Assembly (NCBI RefSeq): GCF_049331405.1
Contig: NZ_CP186274.1
Span: 2,170,001-2,234,000, forward strand
DNA: 64,000 nucleotides
From: PoT sp049331405
Lineage (GTDB): Bacteria > Planctomycetota > Planctomycetia > Isosphaerales > Isosphaeraceae
Direction of reading: 5' to 3'
Of the stretch, positions 36,158 to 44,166 are shown piece after piece. The notes under the pieces are model-generated. The model worked only from the letters and a program-made list of their open reading frames with translations, did not search any database and was not told where the DNA came from. Position numbers and translations under genes: made by a program. Every line of letters begins with the position of its first letter. The first letter of the stretch is position 1.

Positions 36158-36666
36158 GCAACGCAAGGCCCGATGCAACGCCCCAATAACATCTTGCCTT
36201 CAGCTCAGCGCTCAGCCTGGCCAGCGTCATCGCCCCCACAACATTCATCGTCGGCGGGAGATCAATTTGATCGACGGGTCGAGGCTATCAAATCCAATGC
36301 GCAGATCCATTAAATCCATATTTCAACACAATTATATTAATAAATTATCAAATAATATAATATCATGATATTGCATTAATTGTCTTTTTCATTGCTGAAA
36401 CGAACGACAGCTTTTGGTGTCGCTCCCAATCGCCTCCTTTGCAGATGCATCTTGGCCCCGGGGATATATGGGACGATCGGGAGCCGTTAGCTGTCGGCGA
36501 TATTGACAAAGGAGGGCTCGCGTTTCAGCCAACAGGCTACGGCAAGCCCATCCTTTTGGAAGGACTAACGAAATTCGACCTTCCCTTAAGTGTGATGCCC
36601 AACTCGTGCAGCCAACCGCAAAAGGGGCGTAAGTTCGCAGCACGGATCCTCCGACCTGCGCCAGAC
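36158..36666. other. Intergenic region with very AT-rich tract
   Basis: About 500 bases without a supported gene. 36305-36385 is almost entirely A and T, in sharp contrast to the high-GC surroundings, and contains a perfect 14-bp palindrome AATATCATGATATT at 36359-36372. It lies upstream of both retron RNAs on their coding strand and downstream of the zinc-ribbon gene. A regulatory region or the edge of an acquired segment are both possible. Confidence 0.5.
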
Positions 36667-37188
36667 TCAATTCTGCTTATTGAGGCTAATCAGGGCATGG
36701 ATGATCCAAATCGGCAGCCACAATCCGCACGTAAAAAGAGTCAGTACCAGGTGGAGCACGTGCGGGAATTGATACTTCGACCCCTGGACTACGACAGTCT
36801 GCGTCACGTTTGACGGTGACGAGACCGCCTTGGCTGCAACCGCAGCTTGGGCCCTGAGGGATGGGTCGAGGAATTCATTGCAGTGGCGGCATTTTACCGC
36901 AGCGATGGCGATGGGTTCGGCGCAGAACGGACAGTCCCGAGTTGCCGACTGGATAGGGGCAACCGGAAGAGGAGGCATCGCAACGACCGGTGTCGGGCGT
37001 ACCGCTTCGATGGTCGGTTGGAGGGCTGGAGCCGAGATGGCGTCTTGGGGTTTCGGGGTGGGGAACTTGGTGGAGCACTGAGGGCACTTAATTACTGGCG
37101 CAGCGTAGTTGTCGGGAAGCCTTCCGGCCTTCCCGCAGGACGGGCATTCAACCCTGATCGTCGCGTCACCCTCTATCCTACCTGGCAA
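36667..37188 (-). CDS. Zinc-ribbon membrane protein
   Basis: A protein of up to 173 residues. The N-terminal zinc ribbon is VECPSCGKAGRLPDN ... VIKCPQCSTKF, the MJ0042/GYF-type ribbon frequent in planctomycetes. A Pro/Ala linker follows, then a second ribbon (CPFCAEPI ... VKCRHCNEFLD), and a C-terminal hydrophobic segment (LHLVLTLFTCGLWLPIWIIHAL) that anchors it in the membrane. The longest frame begins with TTG at 37188; the true start may be slightly downstream, just before VECPSC. No partner gene is adjacent. The function is unknown; such proteins often sense or scaffold at the membrane. Confidence 0.75.
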   Translation of the reverse strand: MPGRIEGDATIRVECPSCGKAGRLPDNYAAPVIKCPQCSTKFPTPKPQDAISAPALQPTIEAVRPTPVVAMPPLPVAPIQSATRDCPFCAEPIAIAAVKCRHCNEFLDPSLRAQAAVAAKAVSSPSNVTQTVVVQGSKYQFPHVLHLVLTLFTCGLWLPIWIIHALISLNKQN

Positions 37189-37592
37189 TTGGCCAGAATT
37201 CTTCTTATGCCTTCACTTCATCGTGTCGGCGGTTGCCTGCTGAACCCTGGCATCAAACGGTATTTGGCCGGAGCCTTATCCATGACAATGGTGCTCGACA
37301 TTCGCCAGTGGTCCGTCAGCTTGGAGAGTCATAAGAATCTCTCTTCGAAGCCGGGAGCGGAAATCACCTTGCGATCGTTCGGACGCATAGGCTTGTCCTA
37401 GTTCCGCTTGGTGGTTGCCATTCTTTCGAATACCGGTGTCACTTTGGGGCTTTTGCGATAGAGAGTATACGGACGTTACGGGGATTCATAAAGTCTAGTC
37501 CGATAGATGCTTGAAAGAGCCTCTCAATCATCTAACTCCTTTGATAGCCATGTTTGTCCGAGGGAAATAAATTCATAGAACAAATGAGCACA
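37189..37592. other. Intergenic region
   Basis: About 400 bases between the zinc-ribbon gene and the tRNA-Ser terminator. Moderately AT-rich. I see no gene and no clear signal. Confidence 0.4.
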
Positions 37593-37634
37593 AACCAAGA
37601 AAGCCTCCCGAATATTCGGGAGGCTTTCTTGGTT
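37593..37634 (-). terminator. Long perfect palindrome, terminator of tRNA-Ser
   Basis: Two 21-base arms form a perfect 42-base palindrome with no spacer, 26 bases beyond the 3' end of tRNA-Ser. The stem contains a GC core (GCCTCCCG) framed by A-rich and T-rich ends, as in a bidirectional Rho-independent terminator. Confidence 0.75.
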
Positions 37635-37659
37635 GGCTAATACCGTCACAATTCGGTAG

Positions 37660-37746
37660 CGGAGGAGGTGGGATTCGAACCCACGATAGGCTTGCACCTA
37701 TTCCGGTTTTCGAGACCGGCCCTTTCAACCACTCAGGCACCCCTCC
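37660..37746 (-). tRNA. tRNA-Ser (anticodon CGA)
   Basis: An 87-nt class II tRNA. The acceptor stem is GGAGGGG with CTCCTCC (one G:U pair), discriminator G. The anticodon arm is CCGGT-CTCGAAA-ACCGG giving anticodon CGA, which reads UCG. A long variable arm precedes the T-arm GTGGG-TTCGAAT-CCCAC. CCA is not encoded. It is followed by a strong terminator palindrome and preceded by tadA on the same strand. Confidence 0.95.
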
Positions 37747-37776
37747 GGGTGTTTCTGTTTTCAGCTCACTATCGAA

Positions 37777-38247
37777 TCAGGAGTCGTGCGGCCGACGCTC
37801 TCGAAAGAAATCGGAAAGCAAGGCCCCGCATTCATCCGCCAGAATTCCGGACACCAAAGAGGCCCGATGGTTCAGTCGAGGATCGTCGAGAAGGCGATAG
37901 AGGCTTGAACAGGCCCCGGCCTTCAAGTCGGACGCCCCATAAACCACGCGAGGGATTCGGCTTTGAAGGATGGCTCCGGCACACATCGGGCAGGGCTCGA
38001 GCGTGACGTACAATGTACACCCATCGAGCCGCCAGGTTCCCAATAAACGGCCGGCCTCAGTCAGAGCCAATCGTTCGGCGTGGGCTGTCGGATCACTCAG
38101 GACTTCGCGTCGATTGTAGGCTTGAGAGAGGATCCGCCCATCCCGCACAACGAGGGCCCCGACGGGAACTTCCCCGACACCCATCGCTTCCCGGGCGAGC
38201 CCGAGGGCAATTCGCATCATCGCAAGATCGTCGAATTCCGATCCCAC
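37777..38247 (-). CDS. tadA: tRNA-specific adenosine-34 deaminase
   Basis: A 156-residue zinc deaminase that converts A34 to inosine in tRNA-Arg(ACG), allowing it to read CGU, CGC and CGA. The catalytic motif HAE (TAHAERLAL) and the zinc-binding PCPMC (LEPCPMCAGAI) are intact, with the conserved VPVGALVV near the start and RVVYGASDLKAGA after the zinc site. Length is typical. The frame starts with GTG at 38247; two in-frame ATGs lie 9-10 codons later. The intact tRNA-Arg(ACG) substrate is also in this window at 59209-59282, and a degraded tRNA lies just upstream of this gene. Confidence 0.95.
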   Translation of the reverse strand: MGSEFDDLAMMRIALGLAREAMGVGEVPVGALVVRDGRILSQAYNRREVLSDPTAHAERLALTEAGRLLGTWRLDGCTLYVTLEPCPMCAGAILQSRIPRVVYGASDLKAGACSSLYRLLDDPRLNHRASLVSGILADECGALLSDFFRERRPHDS

Positions 38248-38320
38248 GATTGACTCGAATGATTGAACGGCGGCTCTTACTAAACCTCAATCTTGCGAAG
38301 CGATGTGCCGCCCCAAACCA

Positions 38321-38390
38321 GTACACCAAAGAGGATTCAAACCTCCAACCTCGGGACCGTGGACCGAAGCAGATGCACTGATCTTTCCAA
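38321..38390 (-). pseudogene. Degraded tRNA, probably tRNA-Arg
   Basis: The minus strand keeps a recognisable T-arm (GAGGTTTGAATCCTC) and 3' end (TTGGTGTACTG), the latter resembling the 3' end and flank of tRNA-Arg(ACG) at 59209 (GGGTGTACTG). Aligned to that tRNA, the anticodon position reads ACG, but the loop has C instead of the invariant U33, the anticodon stem is damaged and the 5' acceptor strand is missing. It should not be functional. Confidence 0.55.
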
Positions 38391-38783
38391 AGCGGTCTCC
38401 ACAACTCCTTCCCTGAAAACAACTAACGTTAATCAGAAGTTTCAGGTACAGGTAGATAATACCACGGAAATTATTCGAAAACAAGTCATGGAACTCCGGT
38501 TTGAACGCAAAAATCTCCTTCGATTGATTGTCATAGAAATCCGGTCTCGGTCGCTGGTCCGGTGCTCGTTATACCTGCTGGCTCCCATGGAGTAGTCTCG
38601 ACCTTTTTCCGTGAGAAGATGGACGCTATAACAAACGCTGTAAATACTTACGACGTATGACTGCCCAAGAATTTCACCTCCTCTCACATGGTAGCTAGTA
38701 GCGATGTCCGCTCGGGCTGCTGCCGCTCGCCGTGAGGGCGACCTGAATGACCTCGACGATGACACGACCGACTTCGGGTCTTA
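38391..38783. other. Intergenic region before the insertion sequence
   Basis: About 390 bases, lower in GC than the surroundings. No gene is supported. The insertion sequence begins at 38786 after a TA. Confidence 0.4.
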
Positions 38784-38847
38784 TACGGAATCTTCTGGAT
38801 CAGAAACGTTACAATGGAGGGGTGATCCACGACTGGAGGGTATCACC

Positions 38848-39393
38848 ATGGCCCGGACACGTCTGCCGATCGCCCCTCACCTGACTCACGACGAGATCTC
38901 ACTTCGCTACCGCTCCTGCCGCTCGGGATTGGAGAAGACCCACTGGCAGGTCCTCTGGCTCCTAACCGGGCCCGACTCCCCCACGCCGGAGCGCGTCGCA
39001 GGCGTCGTCGGCCTCTCGCCCGGCTGGGTCCGGAAGGTCCTCAAGCGCTGGAATGCCGACGGGCCGGATGGCCTGGCGGATCGCCGCGCCCGGACCAACG
39101 GAGGCCGGCCCAAGCTCACCGACGACCAGCAGATCGACCTCTGGGATGCCCTTCAGCATGCGCCGCCCGACGGCGGCCTCTGGAGCGGGCCCAAGGTCGC
39201 CGCCTACGTGCAGCAGCGTTGGGGGGTCGTCGTCTGCAAGCAGACCGGCTGGGCCTGGCTGCGAGGCCTGGGGATGTCGCTTCAGGTCCCTCGACCCGTC
39301 CACACGGAGGCCGCCACGCCCGCCCGTCGGCGGGCGTGGAAAAGACGCGCTGGGGGACCGGCTCGAGGGCCTGCGGCGGGACCACCCCGATAA
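38848..39393 (+). CDS. IS630-type transposase, N-terminal part (orfA)
   Basis: The frame encodes the DNA-binding half of the transposase: a helix-turn-helix (VAGVVGLSPGWVRKVLKRWNADGPDGLADR) followed by the RRARTNGGRPKLT linker and a second winged-helix-like region (GLWSGPKVAAYVQQRWG). The catalytic half continues in the +1 frame. The expected junction is RRAWK (in this frame) to DALGDRLEG (next frame) at AAAAG, 39340-39344. An 11-bp perfect hairpin (39314-39339) ends exactly at this AAAAG. Either the two parts are joined by programmed frameshifting or one base has been gained or lost. Confidence 0.8.
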   Translation: MARTRLPIAPHLTHDEISLRYRSCRSGLEKTHWQVLWLLTGPDSPTPERVAGVVGLSPGWVRKVLKRWNADGPDGLADRRARTNGGRPKLTDDQQIDLWDALQHAPPDGGLWSGPKVAAYVQQRWGVVVCKQTGWAWLRGLGMSLQVPRPVHTEAATPARRRAWKRRAGGPARGPAAGPPR

Positions 39394-39935
39394 GGTGGTC
39401 GAGCTCCGGGCCGAGGACGAGGCGAGGCTGGGCCTGAAGCCGATCACACGCCGGGTCTGGTCGACGATCGGCCGTCGGCCGGACGCCCCGGGCCGGACGA
39501 GGTACGAGTGGCTCTACGCCTACGGCTTCGTGCACCCGGCCAGCGGCCGCAACCTCGAGCTGCTGCTGCCGTCGGCGAACGCGGACTGGATGGGTTTGGC
39601 CCTGGAGGAGTTCGCCCGCTGGGCGGACCCCTCGGGCGAGAAGCTGCCGGCCGTGCTGGTGGACAACGCGGGGTGGCACGTGGCGAAGCGTCTGGTGGTC
39701 CCGGCGAACGTGGTGATGCACCGGTTGCCGGCCTACACGCCGGAGCTGCAGCCGGCGGAGCCGCTATGGCCCCTGTTGCGCGAGGCGGTGGCGAACCAGG
39801 CGTTCGGCGACCTGGACACCCTGCAGGGGACCCTGGTGGAACGCTGCCGCTGGCTGATCGACCACCCCGAGGTCGTACGCGGGGCGGTCGGCTTCCGGTG
39901 GGCCGCCGCCCTCAATGGTAAGTTATGTACAAGAT
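39340..39935 (+). CDS. IS630-type transposase, C-terminal catalytic part (orfB)
   Basis: DDE domain of the transposase in the +1 frame relative to orfA. The catalytic acids sit in ELRAEDEARLGL, AVLVDNAGWH and LPAYTPELQPAEPLW. After the family-typical end (GAVGFRWAAAL) there is no stop codon inside the element; the frame runs through the right inverted repeat and is open into the cupin gene, giving an artificial fusion of over 430 codons. I end the feature at about the end of the transposase homology. Lack of its own stop suggests decay or a shortened right end. Confidence 0.7.
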
Positions 39936-39988
39936 TCTGTATTATGCACAATTTCATCAATAACGAGAGTGCCCAAGGAGAGATTCTC

Positions 39989-40351
39989 ATGGTGATCAAG
40001 CATACCCGGCCGGGAGAGGTGGCCGACGTCCGCCCGCTCGGACAGGCGCTGGCCTCCGCGAGGACGACCTCCCTGGTCAAGACCGAGGGCCTGGAGGTCA
40101 TCAGGCTCGTCATTCCCCGTGCAAAGGCGATCCCCACCCATTCGACCCGTGGGGCGATTACAGTCCAAGGCCTCGAAGACCGCGTCGCCTTTACGGCCGC
40201 CGGCGTCACCCGCGAGCTGGAGCCCGGTCACTTGTTGTATCTGGACGGAGGTCAGCCCCACTCCGTCCTGGGGATCGACGACGCCTCGCTCGTGGTGACG
40301 ATCACCCTTCCCAACGCCCCAACGGCAGTGGAAATGCCGTCCACCCCTTGA
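39989..40351 (+). CDS. Small cupin protein upstream of NO reductase
   Basis: A 120-residue single-domain cupin. It has its own ribosome binding site (AAGGAG, 8 bases before the ATG), although an open frame also reaches it from the transposase. Cupin motifs are visible: IPTHSTRGAITVQGLEDRV (motif 1, with one clear His) and LEPGHLLYLDGGQPHSVLG (motif 2, with PHSV). Small cupins often sit beside NO-detoxification genes in bacteria; role unknown, perhaps redox or metal sensing. The insertion sequence ends 49 bp upstream and may have displaced the original promoter. The NO reductase gene starts 126 bp downstream. Confidence 0.85.
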   Translation: MVIKHTRPGEVADVRPLGQALASARTTSLVKTEGLEVIRLVIPRAKAIPTHSTRGAITVQGLEDRVAFTAAGVTRELEPGHLLYLDGGQPHSVLGIDDASLVVTITLPNAPTAVEMPSTP

Positions 40352-40477
40352 CCGGCAGCCGCTAGAGGAGTGTCGTAGCAGGACGGTTGCGAGCGCTCGG
40401 GTTGCGAGATCGGGTCGGTCCCGCGTCAATTCCGGCCGGCCCCGCGGGTACACTCCCACTCGAAGAGGATCACTTGC

Positions 40478-42775
40478 ATGTCTAATCGTCGCCCGATGAC
40501 GGTGTCACCGCTCTGGTTGCAAGGGTCGATCCTGACATTCATCATAGGCTTCGCCTTACTGTCATTCTCGGCGCTGCGGATTTATCAAGACTCGGCGCCG
40601 GTCCCGGACCGTATCGTGGACGAGGCGGGCAGCGTGCTTTTCACGAGGCAGCAGATCCTCGAGGGCCAGGAGCAGTTCCTTACCTACGGCCTCATGCAGT
40701 TCGGCACCGTGTACGGCCACGGGGCCTACCTCGGCCCCGACTTCACCGCCGACTACCTGCATCGCATGGCCTTGCACATGAACAAACTTTACGGTGGCGA
40801 CGAGGCGGCGGGGGCACGGACGCGGCGCGAGTTGCAGACCAACCGCTACGACCCTGCCACAGGTACTCTCACCTGGACCGCCGGGCAGGTCTCGGCCTTC
40901 GAGGAGATTCACAACCATTTCGGCGACATGGTGTATGGCCGGAAGGTGAGCGGCGAGGGTCTCAAGCCGGAAATGATCAAGAACCCCGAAGACACCCGCA
41001 CCATCACGTCGTTCATCGCCTGGACGGCGTGGACGAGCGTCGCGCGCCGGTCCGGGAAGACCTATTCGTACACGAACAACTGGCCCCCCGAAGAGTTGGT
41101 GGGCAACACGGTCACCGGCGACGCGATCATGTGGAGCGCGCTGTCGCTGGTCACGCTACTGGGAGGGAGCGGGCTGGCCCTTGGCGTCTACGGCCGTTAT
41201 TCGCGGGTTGTCGGCTGGCACGAGACCGAGGAGAGGCAGGTCCGCTTCGTGCCCCCGTCCGATGTCGCCCTGACCCCCGCCCAGCGCGTGACCGCGTGGT
41301 TCTTCCTGGTCGTCGCGTTGCTCTTCTTGCTCCAGAATCTGGTCGGAGGCGCGACCGTGCACTACATGGTCGAGGCCGGTGGCTTCTTCGGCATCGACCT
41401 GCCGCGATGGCTCCCTTACAACCTGACCCGAACCTGGCACCTTCAGTTGGCGATCTTCTTCGTGGCCACGGCGTATCTTGCCGCCGGAATCTTCCTGGCG
41501 CCTCTGATCGCCGGGCGCGAGCCGCGCGGGCAGGGCCTGCTGTCTGCCATGCTACTCGGCGCCCTGGCGGTGGTCGTCTTCGGCAGTCTCGGCGGCGAGT
41601 ACCTGAGCTACCACGATCTCCTGCCCCGCGGGCAGCGGGCGTTCTTCGGCGCGCAGGGGTGGGAGTACCTCGACCTGGGCCGGTTCTGGATGTACCTGCT
41701 CATCGCAGGGATGACGCTCTGGGTGGCGATCATCTATCGGGGTCTGAGCCCCCGCCTGGCCGTCGAGAGCCGTGGCAACCTGCCCTGGCTCTTCCTTTAC
41801 AGCTCACTGTCGATCCCAGCCTTTTACGCGGTCGGCCTCCTGACCCACACCCAGTCCACGTTTGCGATCGGCGACTTCTGGCGGTTCTGGGTAGTGCACC
41901 TGTGGGTCGAGGATTTTCTCGAGCTGTTCACGACGATGCTGGTAGCCTTGATCTTCGTGCTGATGGGGATCGTCTCGGAGCGGTTCGCCACCCGCCTGAT
42001 CTACTTCGATGTGATGCTTTACTCGGTCGGCGGCGTGGTCGGAACGCTCCATCACTGCTATTTTAGCGGCGGCCCGGCCGTGGAGATGGCGCTCGGGGCG
42101 TTCTTCTCGGCCGCCGAGGTCATTCCATTGACCCTCCTGACGGTCGAGGCGTGGTCGTTCCTCCAACTCGGGAACCGTCAACAGGCCGGTGGTGCGGCGG
42201 CCTTCCCGCACCGATGGGCCGTACTGTTTCTGGCCTCCGTGGGCTTCTGGAACTTCCTCGGCGCAGGGGTGTTCGGGTTCCTGATCAACTTACCGGTCGT
42301 GAGCTACTACGAGATCGGCACGATCCTGACCTCGAACCACGGCCACGCGGCCTTCATGGGGGTGTACGGCATGCTGGCCCTGGCCTTGCTGGTCTTCTGC
42401 ACGCGTTACCTGGCCCGCCCCGAGGACTGGAGCGAGGGGATCGTGAGGTTCTCGTTCTGGGCGACGAACGTTGGCCTGATGCTGATGATCCTCGGGCACC
42501 TGTTCCCGCTCGGTGTGCTCCAACTCGGCGACGTGGTGACCAACGGCTACTGGCATGCCCGGACCGAGTGGTTCAAGAACTACCCGTGGCTCTCGTGGGC
42601 GCGAATGCCGGGCGACCTTGTATTCATGGCCGGCTCGGCCCCGCTCGTCTGGCTGACCCTCAAAGTCGCCTTACGGACGCGAAAGACCATGACCCCGGTA
42701 GAGCAGACGGGGAAACTCCTCGAAGCCGCTCTTTATACTGAGGTTACTCCGGCCGGGGCCGTCGCCAAGCACTGA
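40478..42775 (+). CDS. norZ: Quinol-dependent nitric oxide reductase
   Basis: A 765-residue heme-copper-superfamily enzyme that reduces 2 NO to N2O with electrons from quinol at the inner membrane. The N-terminal part is the fused NorC-like periplasmic domain without a CxxCH heme c site, which marks the quinol-type enzyme (qNOR). About 14 membrane helices follow. Conserved metal ligands are visible: His in NLTRTWHLQLA, the His/Glu in HLWVEDFLELF, the FeB pair in GTLHHCYFSGG, and NHGHAAFMGVYG. AGAGGA lies upstream of the ATG. Together with the cupin and the following membrane protein it forms an NO-detoxification cluster; no other denitrification gene is present, so respiration of nitrate is not implied. 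Confidence 0.95.
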   Translation: MSNRRPMTVSPLWLQGSILTFIIGFALLSFSALRIYQDSAPVPDRIVDEAGSVLFTRQQILEGQEQFLTYGLMQFGTVYGHGAYLGPDFTADYLHRMALHMNKLYGGDEAAGARTRRELQTNRYDPATGTLTWTAGQVSAFEEIHNHFGDMVYGRKVSGEGLKPEMIKNPEDTRTITSFIAWTAWTSVARRSGKTYSYTNNWPPEELVGNTVTGDAIMWSALSLVTLLGGSGLALGVYGRYSRVVGWHETEERQVRFVPPSDVALTPAQRVTAWFFLVVALLFLLQNLVGGATVHYMVEAGGFFGIDLPRWLPYNLTRTWHLQLAIFFVATAYLAAGIFLAPLIAGREPRGQGLLSAMLLGALAVVVFGSLGGEYLSYHDLLPRGQRAFFGAQGWEYLDLGRFWMYLLIAGMTLWVAIIYRGLSPRLAVESRGNLPWLFLYSSLSIPAFYAVGLLTHTQSTFAIGDFWRFWVVHLWVEDFLELFTTMLVALIFVLMGIVSERFATRLIYFDVMLYSVGGVVGTLHHCYFSGGPAVEMALGAFFSAAEVIPLTLLTVEAWSFLQLGNRQQAGGAAAFPHRWAVLFLASVGFWNFLGAGVFGFLINLPVVSYYEIGTILTSNHGHAAFMGVYGMLALALLVFCTRYLARPEDWSEGIVRFSFWATNVGLMLMILGHLFPLGVLQLGDVVTNGYWHARTEWFKNYPWLSWARMPGDLVFMAGSAPLVWLTLKVALRTRKTMTPVEQTGKLLEAALYTEVTPAGAVAKH

Positions 42776-42807
42776 GCCCGGATCGCCCGACCCTGGGGGT
42801 CACTCTG

Positions 42808-43374
42808 ATGTTGCCAACGCTGACCGTGTTTGGCCTCACACTCGACCTCGGGCTAGTCCTCCTGCTGGCGTACATGCTTGTGCTCTGGGTCGGGGGCTGG
42901 GCACTGGAGTCTCTGGCCAGGGCCCACTTCCATCGCGCCCAGCGGTACGCCCATGACGGCTTCGCCTACGACGTGGAGCTCGACCGCTACGAGTGTCCGC
43001 AGGGGCAGTTGCTCACCCTGGACACGTTCGACGGCCGCAATAGACTGGCCATTTACAAGGCACCGGCCTCAACTTGCAGCGAGTGCGTGCTCAAGGAATT
43101 CTGCACTCCGCACGACCATGGCCGTCGCGTCTACCGTTCGCTCGCCGCGTTCCACGAGAGCGACGTCGGCCGGTTCCACCGCTTGCTTTCCCTGATGATC
43201 CTCGGAGTGGCCCTGGCGTTCTCGGTGGGAGGCATGATCGCGTGGTGGAACAAGCCGGGCGAGTGGCTCCTCGTGATCGCGGCCGGACTTAGTCTCATCT
43301 TCCTCTGGCTCGACGTCCGCGATATCCCGGAGGAGGTTGACGCCGAGGCCGAGGTTTCCCTCAAGACGAGATGA
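42808..43374 (+). CDS. Membrane protein with transposase-like Cys cluster, next to NO reductase
   Basis: A 188-residue protein, 32 bp after the NO reductase. It has one N-terminal membrane helix (LGLVLLLAYMLVLWVGGWAL), a cytoplasmic cysteine region and two C-terminal helices (LLSLMILGVALAFSVGGMIA, LLVIAAGLSLIFLWL). The middle region (YECPQGQLL, then APASTCSECVLKEFCTPHDHGRRVYRS) closely resembles the Cys-rich segment found in IS1182-type DDE transposases (CPxG ... APxxxCxxCxLxxxC). Here it is held between membrane helices with no DDE domain, suggesting a borrowed metal or iron-sulfur site. The role is unknown; position suggests NO sensing or electron transfer. Confidence 0.8.
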   Translation: MLPTLTVFGLTLDLGLVLLLAYMLVLWVGGWALESLARAHFHRAQRYAHDGFAYDVELDRYECPQGQLLTLDTFDGRNRLAIYKAPASTCSECVLKEFCTPHDHGRRVYRSLAAFHESDVGRFHRLLSLMILGVALAFSVGGMIAWWNKPGEWLLVIAAGLSLIFLWLDVRDIPEEVDAEAEVSLKTR

Positions 43375-44166
43375 TGGCACGGTGACCGGAGCGGCCCCGC
43401 GATCCCGATCCGATCGCTCAGACGCCGGGAAGTAGCGGGTACGGCCCGGCCTTGGTTCGTGTCGACGTCCGGCGGGCGGGGCCTGGCGACGGATGCCGCG
43501 GCACAATCCGATAATTCCCACTATGTTCAATCAATCATTTTATGATGTCTATACCGATTATCAACGATGTCCTTCGCGACCTCAGATCAACCCTATGGAG
43601 GGGTGCGATTCACAATGGAAATGGAGGCGAGGCTTAGCGTACGTTTCTGTTCCAAGGGTTGTGGGCCCCCTATGCCAGAGAGTCAACCCGCACTGGCCCA
43701 GGCCGATTTGCCGGAATGCTCACCATCGAGGATGCGATCCTCGTAACTCGTATCTCGGTTCTCGAGCAGCCTGACGCGAGTGCCCGCAGGGACTTTGAAG
43801 ACTTCTTTGGCCACGAGCAGTTCGGCCGCTCCCGGATCGTCACATGTCTATGGAGCTGGCGATCTTCGAGGATCGTCTCAAATCAGAATTGCGCGGGCTG
43901 CTCCTCCATAGACTTGGTTGAACATGGAGACTCCTGACGGAGCCTTCGGAAAGGTACACCTCGGCTCGTCGAAGTTGATATCGAGATTCGCCACGGTGTC
44001 CGTCCTGTGCTGGATATCGCTTCAGGCAGACATCGGAACAAGTCGGGCCGGTGCTGAAAAGGCGTTCGAACGACCAAGATCCCGACACCAAATAAATCCA
44101 CATGTGAGCAAATTTGAAATTTCAATGACAAAGGGGGTAGATGAGTAGCGGAGAGGGTCCGATCGA
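43375..44166. other. Gene-poor region
   Basis: About 790 bases between the NO cluster and the diguanylate cyclase. Short frames at 43493-43774 and 43659-43937 lack convincing composition or ribosome binding sites. The composition drops in GC toward the middle. I see nothing I can name. Confidence 0.45.

Larger units (their letters stand above)
38786..39939 (+). mobile_element. IS630-family insertion sequence
   Basis: About 1.15 kb with a transposase in two frames. The proposed ends are CGGAATCTT at the left and, on the opposite strand, CAGAATCTT at the right (8 of 9 matched), each flanked by TA (38784-38785 and 39940-39941), the target duplicated by this family. A second, weaker match (ACAATGGAGG against ACCATTGAGG) lies further in. 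The ends are my reading by eye and the inverted repeats are imperfect. Confidence 0.65.

Noticed and set aside
36389..36670. 93-codon minus-strand frame
   Set aside because: No start signal, no motif, composition not protein-like.
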